The position numbers and the translations under genes are program-made. Positions 10,894 to 24,000 of a DNA stretch of 64,000 nt are shown here, piece after piece. Location: contig JAGQDJ010000194.1 of assembly GCA_022885665.1 (NCBI GenBank), positions 1 to 64,000 of the forward strand, given 5' to 3'. Numbering within the stretch: position 1 is the first letter of the stretch; every line of letters starts with the position of its first letter. The DNA is from Triops longicaudatus. Lineage: Eukaryota; Arthropoda; Branchiopoda; Notostraca; Triopsidae. A model generated the notes under the pieces. That model was not told where the DNA came from and made no database searches. It worked only from the letters and a program-made list of their open reading frames with translations.

Positions 10894-11745
10894 TCACAAG
10901 CTTTTGCACACGTAGATAAACTTGGTTAAAACATCGTCTAAATTCGAAGTTTCATTGGTCCTTTCGAAGTGCGCTATTATCTTAAAATAGATAAAATTAA
11001 TTAGTTTCTAAGCTTATTGACACATTCCTACTTGGTCTAAGGTTTCTCTGACGTCTCTATTGAAGCGTTGCTTAACGAAGTCCTCCGTCAGACCGCACAT
11101 TCGCGCCAAAAATCGCCAATCTCGATTGAGTTCTTCATGGACTTTGTTTCGCACTAAGAGCAATTTTTCGTCTCAGCTGTTGGCTTTACTTTTATTTTAT
11201 TAATTACGTTAAAAATACGTTTTTATACGTAGTTTCTATGTTTTAATCATTTTATTACCGTTTTCTATTTCTCAAACTATTTCTAGGTTATCTAAATATT
11301 TGTAATATTTTATATTTTAAATACTTCGAGGAGAAACTCTGCGCAGGTCAGCTGCATCTTCATTTGGCTGATTAATCTGACGGACACTTGGAATAACGAA
11401 GGGAATTTCTCGGACCGGTTCCACAGGTACATTGACGTTCGACAACTGGTATTTTTTGGCATATGAATCAATTAAGGCTTTGGCAGTGGCCGGAGTCGCT
11501 GAACAGTTTGCAAAAACGTACAAAGGCGCAATTTCATGCGGCGTTAGGATTTTCTTTGCTTCTAGCGTTTGGACCAAGTCCGGAATATTATGTATATGGC
11601 TCAGAAGGCGGGGAGACTTTACCGCACCGCGGAAATGATTCTTACAGGTGTCTAATAAAGACGGATTGGTTGTAACCCATGTAGAGACGATCTGGTTTCT
11701 TAAATTTAGGTAATCTTGTAGCATAACATTATCGACCGCTGTCAT
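10894..11745 (-). CDS. FADD-like death adaptor (DED + death domain), complete, 209 aa
   Basis: Predicted cytosolic adaptor linking death-domain partners (IMD-type in arthropods) to a DED-bearing initiator caspase. Three exons: 11745-11325, 11153-11032, 10980-10894, phases 1 and 0. The N-terminal half (about residues 8-95) follows the DED helix pattern, for example SLLDTCKNHFRGAVKSPRLL and IPDLVQTLEAKKILTPHEI. The C-terminal part is a clear death domain: ELNRDWRFLARMCGLTEDFV, RDVRETLDQ, then IIAHFERTNETSNLDDVL and TKFIYVCKSL. Total length (209) is close to human FADD (208), and domain order agrees. The open frame of exon 1 runs on to a stop at 11317, which would give a DED-only protein; splicing at CGA A|gtattt restores the death domain. 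A TGA lies in frame four codons before the chosen start. Assignment to FADD rather than another DED/DD protein is inference. Confidence 0.75.
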
Positions 11746-14700
11746 TTTTACTCATTCTGGGATTGAAAAGGCCTGCAAATAGATAAAAGTCTTTTAAATC
11801 GAGTTGACTAAGAGGCATTTACCTACATTTAGGCGTAAAAAAGAAGCACTGAAGCCTGGAGTGCAAAAGCTATGTGAAAGCGAAGGACAATGGCTGACAA
11901 ATTGCGAGTAAAGCGTAGTGATTTTCCCCGATTAAGGCAAAATTCACGCTGTGAACGTGACTTACACAAGGAAATGGAAAGAAAAATTGGAACACTTACT
12001 CAAAGAACGCAAATTAACAGAGGTCTGGGCAGTAAACTTGAGTACTTTATTAGAACAAAGTACTTGGTTCAGAAAAAACAAAACACTGATGCATAACAAG
12101 ATGTCTAAATGGCAGAATTACCACTTTGTAGGCGTGGTTTAATGTTCTGTAACGATTCGTAGGCTTACGTAGTAAATTTTTTTTTTACCTACGTTGCATT
12201 GTGTTAATTGTTTAGTGAGCAGATCCTGTTCAAAGATCTACAGTGCGTGTTATAGATAATTTACACTTACATTATTTCGTGTTTTTATTGTATTGCTCAT
12301 TCAGATTGCGGCATACCCTGCTGCCATCTGCTAGTGCATTATGAAGCTGTCGTTGAAGCAAAAGGAGCGTACATCTTACTTTTTATATCTTTCTTACTTT
12401 TCCTGTCCTACTCAAACGTATTTATCATCTTTTGCTTTATCCTTTTCATATAAGAAATTTAAATGGTGGGAACAATGCCCAAAGATAAGCCAAAAAAGCG
12501 TTGTAAGCGGTAGTTGACGATGTAACCCGTGAGATAGCGCGGATCGACTTTAAACCTCTAGATCTACAAGAATCTTATTTAGAGAATTGGCGTATTTAAA
12601 GAACTGCTCCTATAGTTAACGTGTATTTTGTAAAACAAACGTATTTTTTTACGCTGAAACGACGACAATTTTGCGCGGATAAATGCCGCGACTCACAATG
12701 TAAACGCCATTGCCATTATTCCACTTGGACGTAGGAAAGTATCTTTCTATGTCGCGATTGTCTTTCTACCATTTCTCGAAGAAAGTGTCCTACTAGGGAA
12801 GGTTGAAATGGTAGAATTTATAGGAAAATATGCTTCTGAACTATCAGTCATTTGAGACTCGTGAAAATATAATAGGCTCATTCGCCGGATGGAGCAAGCA
12901 GTAAACGTTTTCCACTGATCTGTTTATTCTTTATTACTTATATTTTAGCATATTGTTTTTATATAGGCCATTTAATGGTTTATATTTCTGAATATACGGA
13001 GATAAGTTACTAATTTCCACTGAAGTTAAGATTGTCTTCGTTTTTTATGAATCCTTACCTTTTTGTTGCAATTTTTTTTTCTCACGAGTTGTGGATGATT
13101 GAACAAGAAATGAAACACACGGGAAAGAAATGAAAAGGTAGTCTTACCGAAAAGAAGAATAAACAAAATGAAGTGAAGCATGTTCGCAGGCACGAAAAAC
13201 AAGAGAAACACGAAAACGAAGACTGAAAAACGAGAATCAAAGCCAAGCATGAAAAAATACATCAAGAAAGGCGTTGTGGTACAATTTCCATCGATTTATG
13301 TGTTTTTTTCTGACGTTTTGAATGAATACTGTTGCTATTATGCTGGCTACCAGTTGTTGCTTATCGTGGGCGGCTCAAAGACTTGAAAAGGTGTTTCTGT
13401 AAAACCCAGAAACGACACTGAGTCCTCGGGGCTTGAATAGATGAGTAAACTTTAAAGCTATACAGATTGTATATTCTCACTGTGGTGAAAGAAAGAATCT
13501 TTCCTGGGAGCTTTCAAGGGAATTGAAAGTTGGTTTTCCAAAGGTGTTGCGAGCTTGACGTGATTGGTGAATGTGTTCAACAGAGGACTTGTAAGCAGGA
13601 AAAAGAAAAGTCGAGAACACAAAATTGAGAAATGCCTTTACAGTTTTTCCATCTCTTATATTTGGAATTTCATTCTTTTGCTTCTGATTTGGTTTTGTTT
13701 CTGTCTGGAGCAGATAAGAAAATTGCGTCTTGGCTTTTTCCCTCGCGACGCCACTCCGGTATCAACTATACAATCCTAATTATACAAGTTCATCTTTGTT
13801 AACACTATTCTATCCATTGCTCCAACACTGCACTCTCGCGTTCAATTGGACGTATCAAAGCCTTATATTGTCTTTTTTATAGCGTTTTTGATATCTCTTT
13901 AATTAAAGGATGTTACGTAAGTACAATCTTTTGCCGTAAGCCGTTTCTTCAATGTAGTTCACATTATCCCCACCTGTCGGCCATCTCTGGACAAAATTTG
14001 AAACAAACCACCAGACGGCCGACTTTTTCCTTATGTCTCGCGTTCGTTTATCTTCCCTCTTGAGGAAATGGTCGGAATGGAAAACTTTCTTGTCTCACTT
14101 TGGTTTGGCACGAGTTGCGGAAGCGTTGGCTCACTTATTGGCTTATGACGTCACAGTACCTTCGTCACCGCCCACTTCACATTGAGCATATCATGTTTCA
14201 CTATTGGGAGAAAATACATGTCTGGATTTCTCTAACTTTTCACAAGTTGTGGCTACCTTGATCAGTAAATCAGCTGTAGTTACGATTAAGTAACTACATT
14301 TAAGTAATTACTTTTACTAGTAAGTTTCAATTTGTAGTTCTCTTTTTAAGTAAATGACTCACAAGAGCCTTGGAGTCACGAAATTAGCCCAAACCATACT
14401 TCAATGGTAAAATTATTCCTATTTAGCTTTTCCTTTGTCAAGTGCTACGTTTAAGTTTTATTGTCACTAGACTTGTGTAAATGTGTTCGTCCGGCAACGT
14501 ACGTAACTCCTCAAAGCATACGAGTCAAGCCAACGGCCACTGACCAACAATGAAAGTTTCTTTTCCTAGGTGTTAGCGCAGTCGCTAGATGGCGGAAGTG
14601 TAGGCAACTACTGTGTTTCGCACAGGACCATTCGCTTCACTCGTTTTAACGTGATTTTTATGCAACTTAGGATTTCCGTTTGACTAGATAAAACTTTGAA

Positions 14701-15085
14701 ATTTAACGCGAGAACTCTTTAAAAGACTTTAACTTAGTTCCCTTTCACTTAATAAGGGTTCACTTGCTCAGTGATTAATTTACTAAACTAGAAATCAATC
14801 GAAAAACTGGGAATTTTTCTTAAACAAGTGTGAAATGAACCTTGCGAGAAGCTGGAAGGCAAGTTGGTAGTTCTTGGAAAATATTACAATAGGAGTGTAC
14901 AGTTTCACAAACGCTTCTGGGTTGAGAAAGTTCCGAAATCAAACAATGTCTGCGGGATGTGGTGGCAAAGGAAGGTGAAAGAACGACGACTTCTTTTCCC
15001 GCTTTCTTTTCTCCGTCTTTTCTCTTTTTGGTTGCTAAGCCTTTGAAGATTCTCCACAGAGTATAAAGGAATCCGGCTTCGTTGT
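11746..15085. other. Intergenic stretch without convincing genes
   Basis: A 5' UTR acceptor for the FADD-like gene (atttgcag) ends near 11772. An open frame starts in good context at 11890 (plus, 68 codons, MADKLRVKRSDF) and is head-to-head with the FADD-like gene, but it matches no family and has no supporting exon. A CTAGATGGCGG word lies at 14585-14595 beside an AACAATGAA word at 14545-14553. The left flank of the CNG stop codon should be 3' UTR. Confidence 0.5.
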
Positions 15086-18000
15086 TCATATAGCGGATTC
15101 TCGGTTGCGTTCATTGTCTTCCGTCGCGTCGCTATCCCCGCTGCTCGCTCCGCAAATTTGCATTTCGATTTCCGCCAATCGATTTTCGACTTCCCACTGT
15201 TGGCGATTAAGCTTAGCAGACATGGCCGCGTTCTCTGTTTCCAGCAACTGAAGACGTTCACGTAACCGGGAAATCTCCGCCATCAGAGCCTCTGCCGACG
15301 ACCGACGATCCAGTCCAGCTTTAAATAAAATATCGAAAATGTTTTTAAAATAAATAAACAAATATTTTTAAATTATTTTTATCTATAGACCAAAAGAAAA
15401 TTTTTGGCCTCAATTTTCATTCATTTAAGTTTATACTGCTAGTTTTTATTTATTTACTGTAATAATATTTATTTATTAATTTATAATAATTTTTTAAGAA
15501 TATTTTTTTAAGAATAAAATGTATCTATTGATTGTAATAGTTTAAGGATTTTGTACCGTAGGAATGCTGTAGTTGCGAAGGAATTAAGATCTGTTCATTG
15601 GTATAATGGTGCATGAAATTTGGCAGCGCGTAGTGTTGAGGATGTGTCGGCCGGATGTCGGAGAAAAGCACGCAAGAAGACGAGGCAGTGGCAGTCGTTA
15701 CTGCTGAGGAAGACAGGGCGGCATTCGACGAAGCTGCGTAACTGTAAGGCATAGTGGTCGCACTTCGCTTCTCGGAATCCGAAGAAGCCACGCTGCCTGC
15801 AGTTCCTGTCAACAAAAACCGGAAATTAAACGCGAAAACACGCCAAGGATGGGCCAGCAAATTAACAGATTCCGAACTCTTCGCAATGACTGTAATTTAA
15901 TTTAGTGTTCAGTTACGTAACTGAGTGTATAGTCTTCAAATTTGTATCACTTTCAAGAAATCTAATTGAATATAAAATTCGCTATCGACGCAATTAGCTG
16001 TTTTTTGACTTTTAACGTGGTTAGTAATAAATTCGCAATTCAGACCGTTGCGATGCTAGCGACATCTCGCGGGACTTAAGCTATGCTTCCCATTTCTAAT
16101 ATTTACGAAACAAAATTTCAATTAGAGTTACGTGAATATCTCAAATTTACTGTAAAATTGCTCCTAAATTGCAGTTTCAGAAACAAGAATTTGGAAGCTT
16201 CTATTTATTTCCAATTCGGAAGCATTGGAGCAACGCCTGCAGAAGTGGCTCAACTTCTTGACTTACAATGTACTGATACTCACGCTAGCAGCATTTTAAG
16301 TACAAAAGCAGCGGAGGCGTTTATAGTGTAAATGTGATTCTTAACGTGTTCCTAAATTCCCTTTGGAGGTGCTTTAACTCAATTGTCTGGACAAACTGAT
16401 GTCGAAACAGACTATTTAACCAAATTGGTGCTCTCTCTCTGCCCTCCTCTTCCATTAACTTTAAGTGACCCAAAAGCGAACCGAATTATGCTTAAAATTC
16501 ATTCCTACTCTTGAGAACGTTGAGTAGTTTCTTGACCATGCTAGGCTACTCATTGACTTGCACCAAATTTCCACTATAATTGACCACTAGCGCACTGTAG
16601 CTCGGTTTAGAAAATTAACATCTTTATTCAAAAACTCCTAGAATATTTGTTTAAAAGGAATTATCAAAAGAATTCACGTTAAGAAGGCAATTTTTGTTGT
16701 GATGTTATGACGTCTGCTGCATTGTTTAAGATCACTATCTAGTATTAGCTTATGTAATCTGACCCAATTCGCAGTTCGGAACCGAGTATCACAGAAAGAA
16801 TATAAACGCAGTTTCCGCGGTATAAATGTAAACAAGTATTTCTGTGAACATTGTATGGCAAAATATCGGCCTTAAAACAAACCATCCGTCATCGTAAACA
16901 TTTCCGCCAACATTGTAACATTGTGATAGTGAACAGGACTTAAAAACAACACGAAATATGTGCAACATTTAATTGCATCGCACGACTATTTTCTTTACGT
17001 GAATTCGTTCCGTCTGTAATGGGGAAAACAACAGGTAAGACATTTTTCCTTTCAACTTACTATATGAACCCAAGCCGAAAATTAAAGCAGCCACGAGCAA
17101 AGGGCAGATTTTGTGTCAAAAATTAATTTTTAAGGGAGTTTCCACATACTACGCGCTCAAATGGTTTATCCTTATTGCGCGCTACAGTCGCGAGATGGCG
17201 TTGGTGATAATCAAACTGGACTATGACATATTTGGTCCAGCATTCTTTCACATTCTTGCCGTGTAAGCAAGCCTGATCACCGAGAAACATTACCATGATT
17301 GCATTGTCGGAAAATACACACCTTGTTCTTTTCCAGCTTCCTTCACCCGCTCGCTAATTCCCACAAATGGAGCCACGATGCTTTTCCCTCTTTTACCTTG
17401 CAGCGTATTACTCACCCTACACAAAACCCCCCAGCTACCCCTCACAACACTGTACGCGTAGCTTTGGCTTTTGCCGTTTCCTTGTTGGCATTACATGCAA
17501 CTCGCCGTCAGCTCGAACGTGCGCGGCGAACCCAATTAGACCTTCATTTCTCTTTCTACAACTAGGGTTGCTACCAAAAATAAAAAAGATTTCTAAAGAG
17601 AAAATGGGGTAAGGAAAAAGAGGTGCATTTCGGCCCCGTTTTATCTCCCTCAACCATTTCTATTCTCCGGAATGGTAACAAACGGAAGCCAGTGCTTACT
17701 TCAGCATCTTTCGGTGGTGCTGTGATGCAGGAGCGTTTTACCGTTCTGGATGACCTTTTATTTCCCGTTCTTTTGCCGATTCCACCGTCTGCCACCGCCA
17801 TTGTCCTTTGTATATCGATTTTTACACAGCGCGTTCACTCGCGTCTAAACATTTCCCTTCTCGTGACACTTTTTTGGGTTTAAATTATCTTGGTCTCTTT
17901 TCTTCGCTTTAAGGTCGTGTCTAGTCATCTGTACCCGTGTTAAAGGGCAAAAGTAGGAAACTGTTTCTAATAAGTCGAAGATTTACATCTTGCATTTTTT

Positions 18001-21000
18001 AATGCTTTCACGGTTTTAAACCGACAGCGCTCGAAAATCAACTATGTTACGAGATACGACATTAATTTTTACGAAATCCTGTACTGTGTAAAACGAGCTT
18101 TCTTCCAAAGTAATTGTCCATCAAAGTTTAAACAAACAGAACGAAATTCTTCCTGAGCTTATGTGTTCATGTGTTGCGCGACTGAGAGCAGCGACACCTA
18201 CTGAATTGTTAATGCGTAATTGCTGCACGGACTTTTTCTGACAGAATTTGAGATCTTGCTTTTTGACGTCAAAGCTGAATGAAAGAAATAAGCAGAGAGA
18301 GAAAAATGGTTGTTTGTCGCTACTACGTGGTCTACAAGCAAAGATACATCAAATGTTGCTTTTAGTTCTCGCCTCGCGTTTCTCTCACAGTACACCCCTC
18401 CGTTGGAGTATAAATGTGTTATCTGGACAGGTGCCATTTCGGGTTCCAGTAGGAGGGAAAACTTTTGTTCCTGAATAAGTTAGTGCAACGCCCTGGGAGT
18501 GTTTATTTCCACGCTGTTTTGCTGGTTCCAAGCAGTACTGTTGAGCTCGGGAAAATCTGACAGTAATTCCGAGCTAATACTGTGTATTTCTGCCCAGAAG
18601 TAGTGCGTGCAACGTACCAATCTGCCCTGGAATACTTCTGTTAGTTTGTAGACTTAATGAAGAACGTTTTTCTACCTTTGAAAGCAATTTGCTGTACTTG
18701 GAGTTTCAAGGTTCTTCATTTTAGCTTCACATTTTATAAAACGCCTTAAAGAAATATTACTAACATTATTTAGCGCTTCTCTTATGTTACTATGCATTTT
18801 CACTGTAAAGTTTATTCTATATTTGAACACTCTTTACGTAATCTTACTCGGGAGCATTTCTTATTTTTCTTTATTCGCAAACGCGCTTTGTCACGTCATG
18901 TTCTAGTGATTAATTTCTCCAACAGATGGCGATAGTGGGTAAAAGCGATCAGCTTCTGCATCTTACACTCTAATTCCATTTCACTGGGATAAAGAGTACC
19001 TGAGTGTTGTTAAAGAAAACTGTTCGATTTTTAGTTTCTTTTTCCTCGGGAGAACGGGCGTATTTACTTTCGTCCTGAATCTCTCGTCGAGGAGAGCGAA
19101 TAGTTATCTCCTTTGCTTCGTCTGTTGGGAAGTTTGCATGTCTTAAGTAGAATAACAAACTTACGTAAACCTCGCTTTCAAGAGCTTTAAATAGCAAGAG
19201 AAGGGGAATGGAACAAACACAGCTAACCTTAAACTTTAATATATACATATATTAAAGCATTCAAAGTTCATTATAAGTACTTTTGCTAGTAAGAGAGCAG
19301 GAGTTATCTCCACGAATAACCACGTGACTCGGTTATCAGATGTTATTTCCTACGAGTGGAGCAATAGCGTAAGGTGCCATATTGCCGTCTACTTAAGCTT
19401 GCGTTGCGTATCACAAATATCTTTGTCCAAGACTTTTCAACCAACCTTTTTTACTCATCGCTTTATTCTAGACTGTAGCTTTATTATAATCTCAGGACGA
19501 TTTAACTTCACTAAACATTTTATGTTCGAATATATTCTGCCCTAGCCCTATCCCTAGCCTCGCAGCAGGTACAGCGAGTGGAAGATTCATTGTTGGCAAC
19601 AGTAAATTTCGACCGTTGCACTGCTCCTGCGATAGGAATATTCGATGCCAGCTCCCGTGCAGTTGGCATCGAACTTTCCGTCAGACAAGCAACGCAAAGC
19701 TTTAGCGCTAGTTAGCGAACGTTCCTTTTACCCAGTTCTGATATTATAAGTATGGGAGTGTCTGAGGTAGATTCGTCTGATGCACAATTTAAGGTGATGC
19801 ACCCTTTGTAAGGTAAGGGTAAAAGCTTAAACTCAGTAAAACAATCGCGCAATTTAGCAACGTTGGGCGAAATCGTGTTTCTATCCTTCTTTACCTTCCA
19901 GAAGTGAGCGTTTAATGGCAGCTTTGTAGTTCTGCCGCATCGCTAGATAACGTTTATGAATTCGGTAAAGGCTCTTTAATGACGGATTGAACAGTATCAA
20001 CACTAGATGGCGTAATTCATGAGAAAAGTCTCTTCCTAGTTACTTTTGAAAGTAACAATATAAAGCTTCGTGTCAAAACGTGGTGCTGTACTCCTTGGTG
20101 AGCGCAAGCTCCCGAGAGGAACGTATACCCTAAAGGATTTGTGCCGAACGCTGTTGGAACGGAGGTGCACTGCGTCGCATTACAAAGACGATTCCGTAGG
20201 GAAAATGCCTTTGGCGACTAAAGGCGTGTGTCAGATTGCCAAGATTTCTTGAAACAAGACCCTGCTGTTGTCACAGATCATTTTTGTCATTCCTACTGCG
20301 TGAGAGAGAAACTAAGCCACGTGATCACGGAAACGGTTCGCATACCGCTAGAGGCTTTTATCATGGTCCATGATACCTTTGTAACGCGTTGTACTCTTTC
20401 TTCTCAAAATTCTACACTCAACCTTCTCAAACTCTCCACATATTGCGTACAATGTATCGACTTACCTGTCTGGTTGCTTTGGATTTCATTGGAAATGACG
20501 GCAGGTAAGGCAATGTCATTGACCTCCGTCGATTCTCTTCTACTACTCGCCGGATCCGATAACGGAGATTCTAAGGTTTGTCTCGTGTCACGTGACCTTT
20601 GCAAATATAAAAGAAAACGAATTTACATCGTTAATCGGATCAACGGTTGTCATGATCTCGGATAATCACAGATAATTTGCTAACGCTGGTAATCCAACAC
20701 GACGTAAGCAATCTTTCAATAGAAAACAAAACAAAAAGTAAAACAAAAATCGAAGACATTCTACCACAAGCAGGTCCAAGAATTCAAACGAAATCGTTGA
20801 AAATAAAAAAAAATATTTCGGAATTAAAACAAAAAGGAAGAAAAGTTTCTAGGAATTTGCCAAAAGTACTTAGGTGCAGTAAGATAAAAAAGCGACGAAA
20901 AATCGAGGACTTTAAAAGTTTAATAAAGAAATCTGAAAGTTTTTTTTTTTTAATATGGGGCTTATACCTTGCTCCTGGACTGCCTGGAGTACTGGGTACT

Positions 21001-24000
21001 GCGTAACCTACGGGCGAGACGGGAGGTATCCACATTTGGTCAAGAGGTACTTGTCCGATCGATTCAACCAATCCTGGCGTTGAGTGACTTCGACTCCGTG
21101 CAGCTGCGAGTAAAAAGATCATATATTTATTAAGAATCGGAATATTTATGTTATTTTTATAAGAAGGTAACATTTATTCAAAGATTGTAACATTTTGAGT
21201 ACTGGGAGTTTATGGAAAATATGTCAGAAAACTGCCTTTTAAATGTTACAAAAATGACATTGTTCTTGAAATTAGCTTTAGAGTTCCAAACTTGGAAATT
21301 TTCTACAAATTTTCCAGAGACAACTAAGAAATACATAGAGTAAACAGCTTAGGAAGATGAATGTTCGACTTGTACCGTTTTCGAGGGGCGCCTTTTTATA
21401 TTTCTCGAGTCGTTTGACAGCAATCGCCTCGAGGCGTACTCTCGCTGCAGGGTATTCCTTCAGCACGTCCCACATGTCTTTCTTGGAGAGGACGAAGAGG
21501 TCGCTGTAGCCTACCGAGCGCACGGAAGCCGTTCTTCGGTTCCCTGCCGGGAACAGTCAAATTAGGCAGTTAATGGACGGAACGTAAGGTGACAAGTGGC
21601 GCAAGTCGACCAGCAGAAAATGTGGGTCGCGATTCTATCGCTTCTGCGTCAATATTTACATGAATTTCTACTCAGCACGAGAAAAAAACGCAATGTTCAC
21701 AATCCAACTTGACAACCTAATGTTCGTTGACAATACGACGGTTTCGAGCCAAGTTTTGGCCACTCAGAGAATTAAACACGCAAACATAGATTCTTTTTCC
21801 ATTGCGTCACAGACGACTTACGTTGCAACTGCGACGTAACGTCTTTTGGCAGTCTTACAGCAAATACGGAATTTTATTAATAATAAGTTTTATTAATAAT
21901 ATACGCAATAAAATATAATACACGCAAAAAATACGGCAATAAACAAAAGCCCTCGTCGCTGTATAATAATGATAATATTTTTGTTAATAATAATAAGGCG
22001 TTTGTCACATTCACTACTGACATCTAGTGAGGCTGTTTAAAATACAAATCCGCCACCTTGCGCATTGTGCTTGTTCCGTAAGTTTCTGTAACAAAGTTAT
22101 TTAAGTACTGCTGGGGTTTTATTTTAAAAAATAGTGGTCAAAATGCACGCTAGGCTATGCTCAGATCGCTTACAATGTTATCAACAGTAATAATTATAAT
22201 AAAAGAGACGGAGAGTAGCAACTAAAGTAACTTAGTTTGCTCTGGGTACTATAACTTAATCTGTGATACAAACTTCTATTTGACACTGGACGAATACATG
22301 AACCAAAACTCTTGTTTTCCGTATGCGAGTACGTTATTAAAAGTTAATTAAATTATTAAAAGTCAGTAAAATCACTATTTGCTTTACTTTAGTTTGTATC
22401 TGCATCAGAATCGTACAAAAGTTACACGCTTCTATGATTCTCTTATTTCAGTGGTTTCTGACACTTGCTACATCAATTTAAGGAAACCAACAATGTTAAA
22501 AAAAATTTAAAAAAATATTTTTGAACAGTTTATTTCGACGCCTAACATTATAATTGTCATAATGTAGCACATATTCAAAACCCACAAGGAAAACTTGAAG
22601 TTTCTTTAAGGTAAGCAAAGTAAAACAAGGTCTTATGGCAGCAGCTCACGCTAGATGGCGGAGCTGTCGCTTCTTGCCACCAGAAACACTGCGCTCGAAG
22701 CCAAAACGTTCAACTTACAGCCAATGTTACAGCAAATTACTCGTAGCTCCATCAGTATTCGTGAATGAAAGTTTATTTTTTTAAAGAAAAGTGTTTTTAC
22801 CTGCGGTACCCATGTTGAGGATACTAATTTCGCCGAAATAAGACCCTGCTTTGAGCGTGGCTAGCACTGTCCGACCGTCGTCCGCGACCACTTGGAGGCG
22901 TCCACGGTTCACTATATACATTTCTTTCCCAACTTCGCCTATACCGTTGCGTTTAACCGAAATGAAGAATCAAGCACAGGAAAAAATAATCAAAGAAATT
23001 CGTCAGTTTTTTTAGAATATTTAGAATATTTTTTTTTAGAATATTTCTGTTTGCATTTTTTCCCGTAAAAATTAATTTAGCATGTTCAAACCGATAAATT
23101 CCTTTTTTAAGAAGAAAAGAAAGTTACCTTTGCGACAAATGTAATCTCCTGGCGAAAAAAGTACGGGCCGTAACCGGAGTACGAGTTCGCAAAGAAAGCC
23201 AGCTTCGGTGTTTTGGAAAATTTCTACTCTCTTGAGTGTATCCAGGTGGACGTGAATGGCAATTTCGGCTTTCAATTTGTCTACCATTGGCCCCAATCAA
23301 TACAAAAAGCAAGAAAAATGAATCAAGTCCGATGCTGAAATCTCATGAAAAAATATAATTCATATAAAATGCCCAAGAAACAAAATTAAGTTTCAATTGA
23401 CCAAATTGCTCGGAAGTTTTTTTCACGAGGCTTAAAATAATATAAAAGTAAATCTATAAAATATCGTATATTCTTTTTTGGGGAATGCTAATTAAAACCT
23501 GAATTTGATGTGATTATAAAGTTGCTTGAACCGCGAAAATTAATAAAAATAGAGAAATTTGCTAAAAAGCTGTTTAACAACAAGTAGTGCTCATAATTAA
23601 ATCGAGGAAATTATCGAAAATAAATAAAAAATAAAGGAATAGTTAAAACTGAATTAATTTAATTTCCGCTCAAAAATAAAGAAATCGTCATAGATTTGTA
23701 ATCAGCGCAGAAACAGAATTTAAAACGGTCTGAAAGAGCGATAACGAATATCGATACTGAAGTGGAAGAAATCGATACTTAATTAAAACGTGCTAGGGAA
23801 AAATCGGTAATTAAGGTACGTCGTTTATAGTGGAAAGATTCGATAAATGAAGGAGCTGAATAGCAATTACTGAAAGCTATTTTTTTCTATTTGAATCTTG
23901 TTTTTCCACACTGCTAACAAGGAAATACGACACTGAAAAGTAGTCTTAGGAGACTGAAAACCTTTTTTTCTACGTTCATTAAAATTCAAAACTACGAACA

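Noticed and set aside
11890..12142. Plus-strand open frames MADKLRVKRSDF and MNVTYTRKWKEK head-to-head with the FADD-like gene
   Set aside because: Short, lysine-rich, two competing frames, no family and no partner exon; possible but unsupported.
15525..15805. Alternative second open frame of CNG exon 9 (CRQRGFFGF...)
   Set aside because: Only the Ser/Ala-rich frame is in phase with both neighbouring exons (QTG|TAGSV and HSY|AGLDRR).
20677..21006. 109-codon plus-strand frame rich in Lys
   Set aside because: Antisense to CNG exon 7 and its intron; composition is low-complexity.
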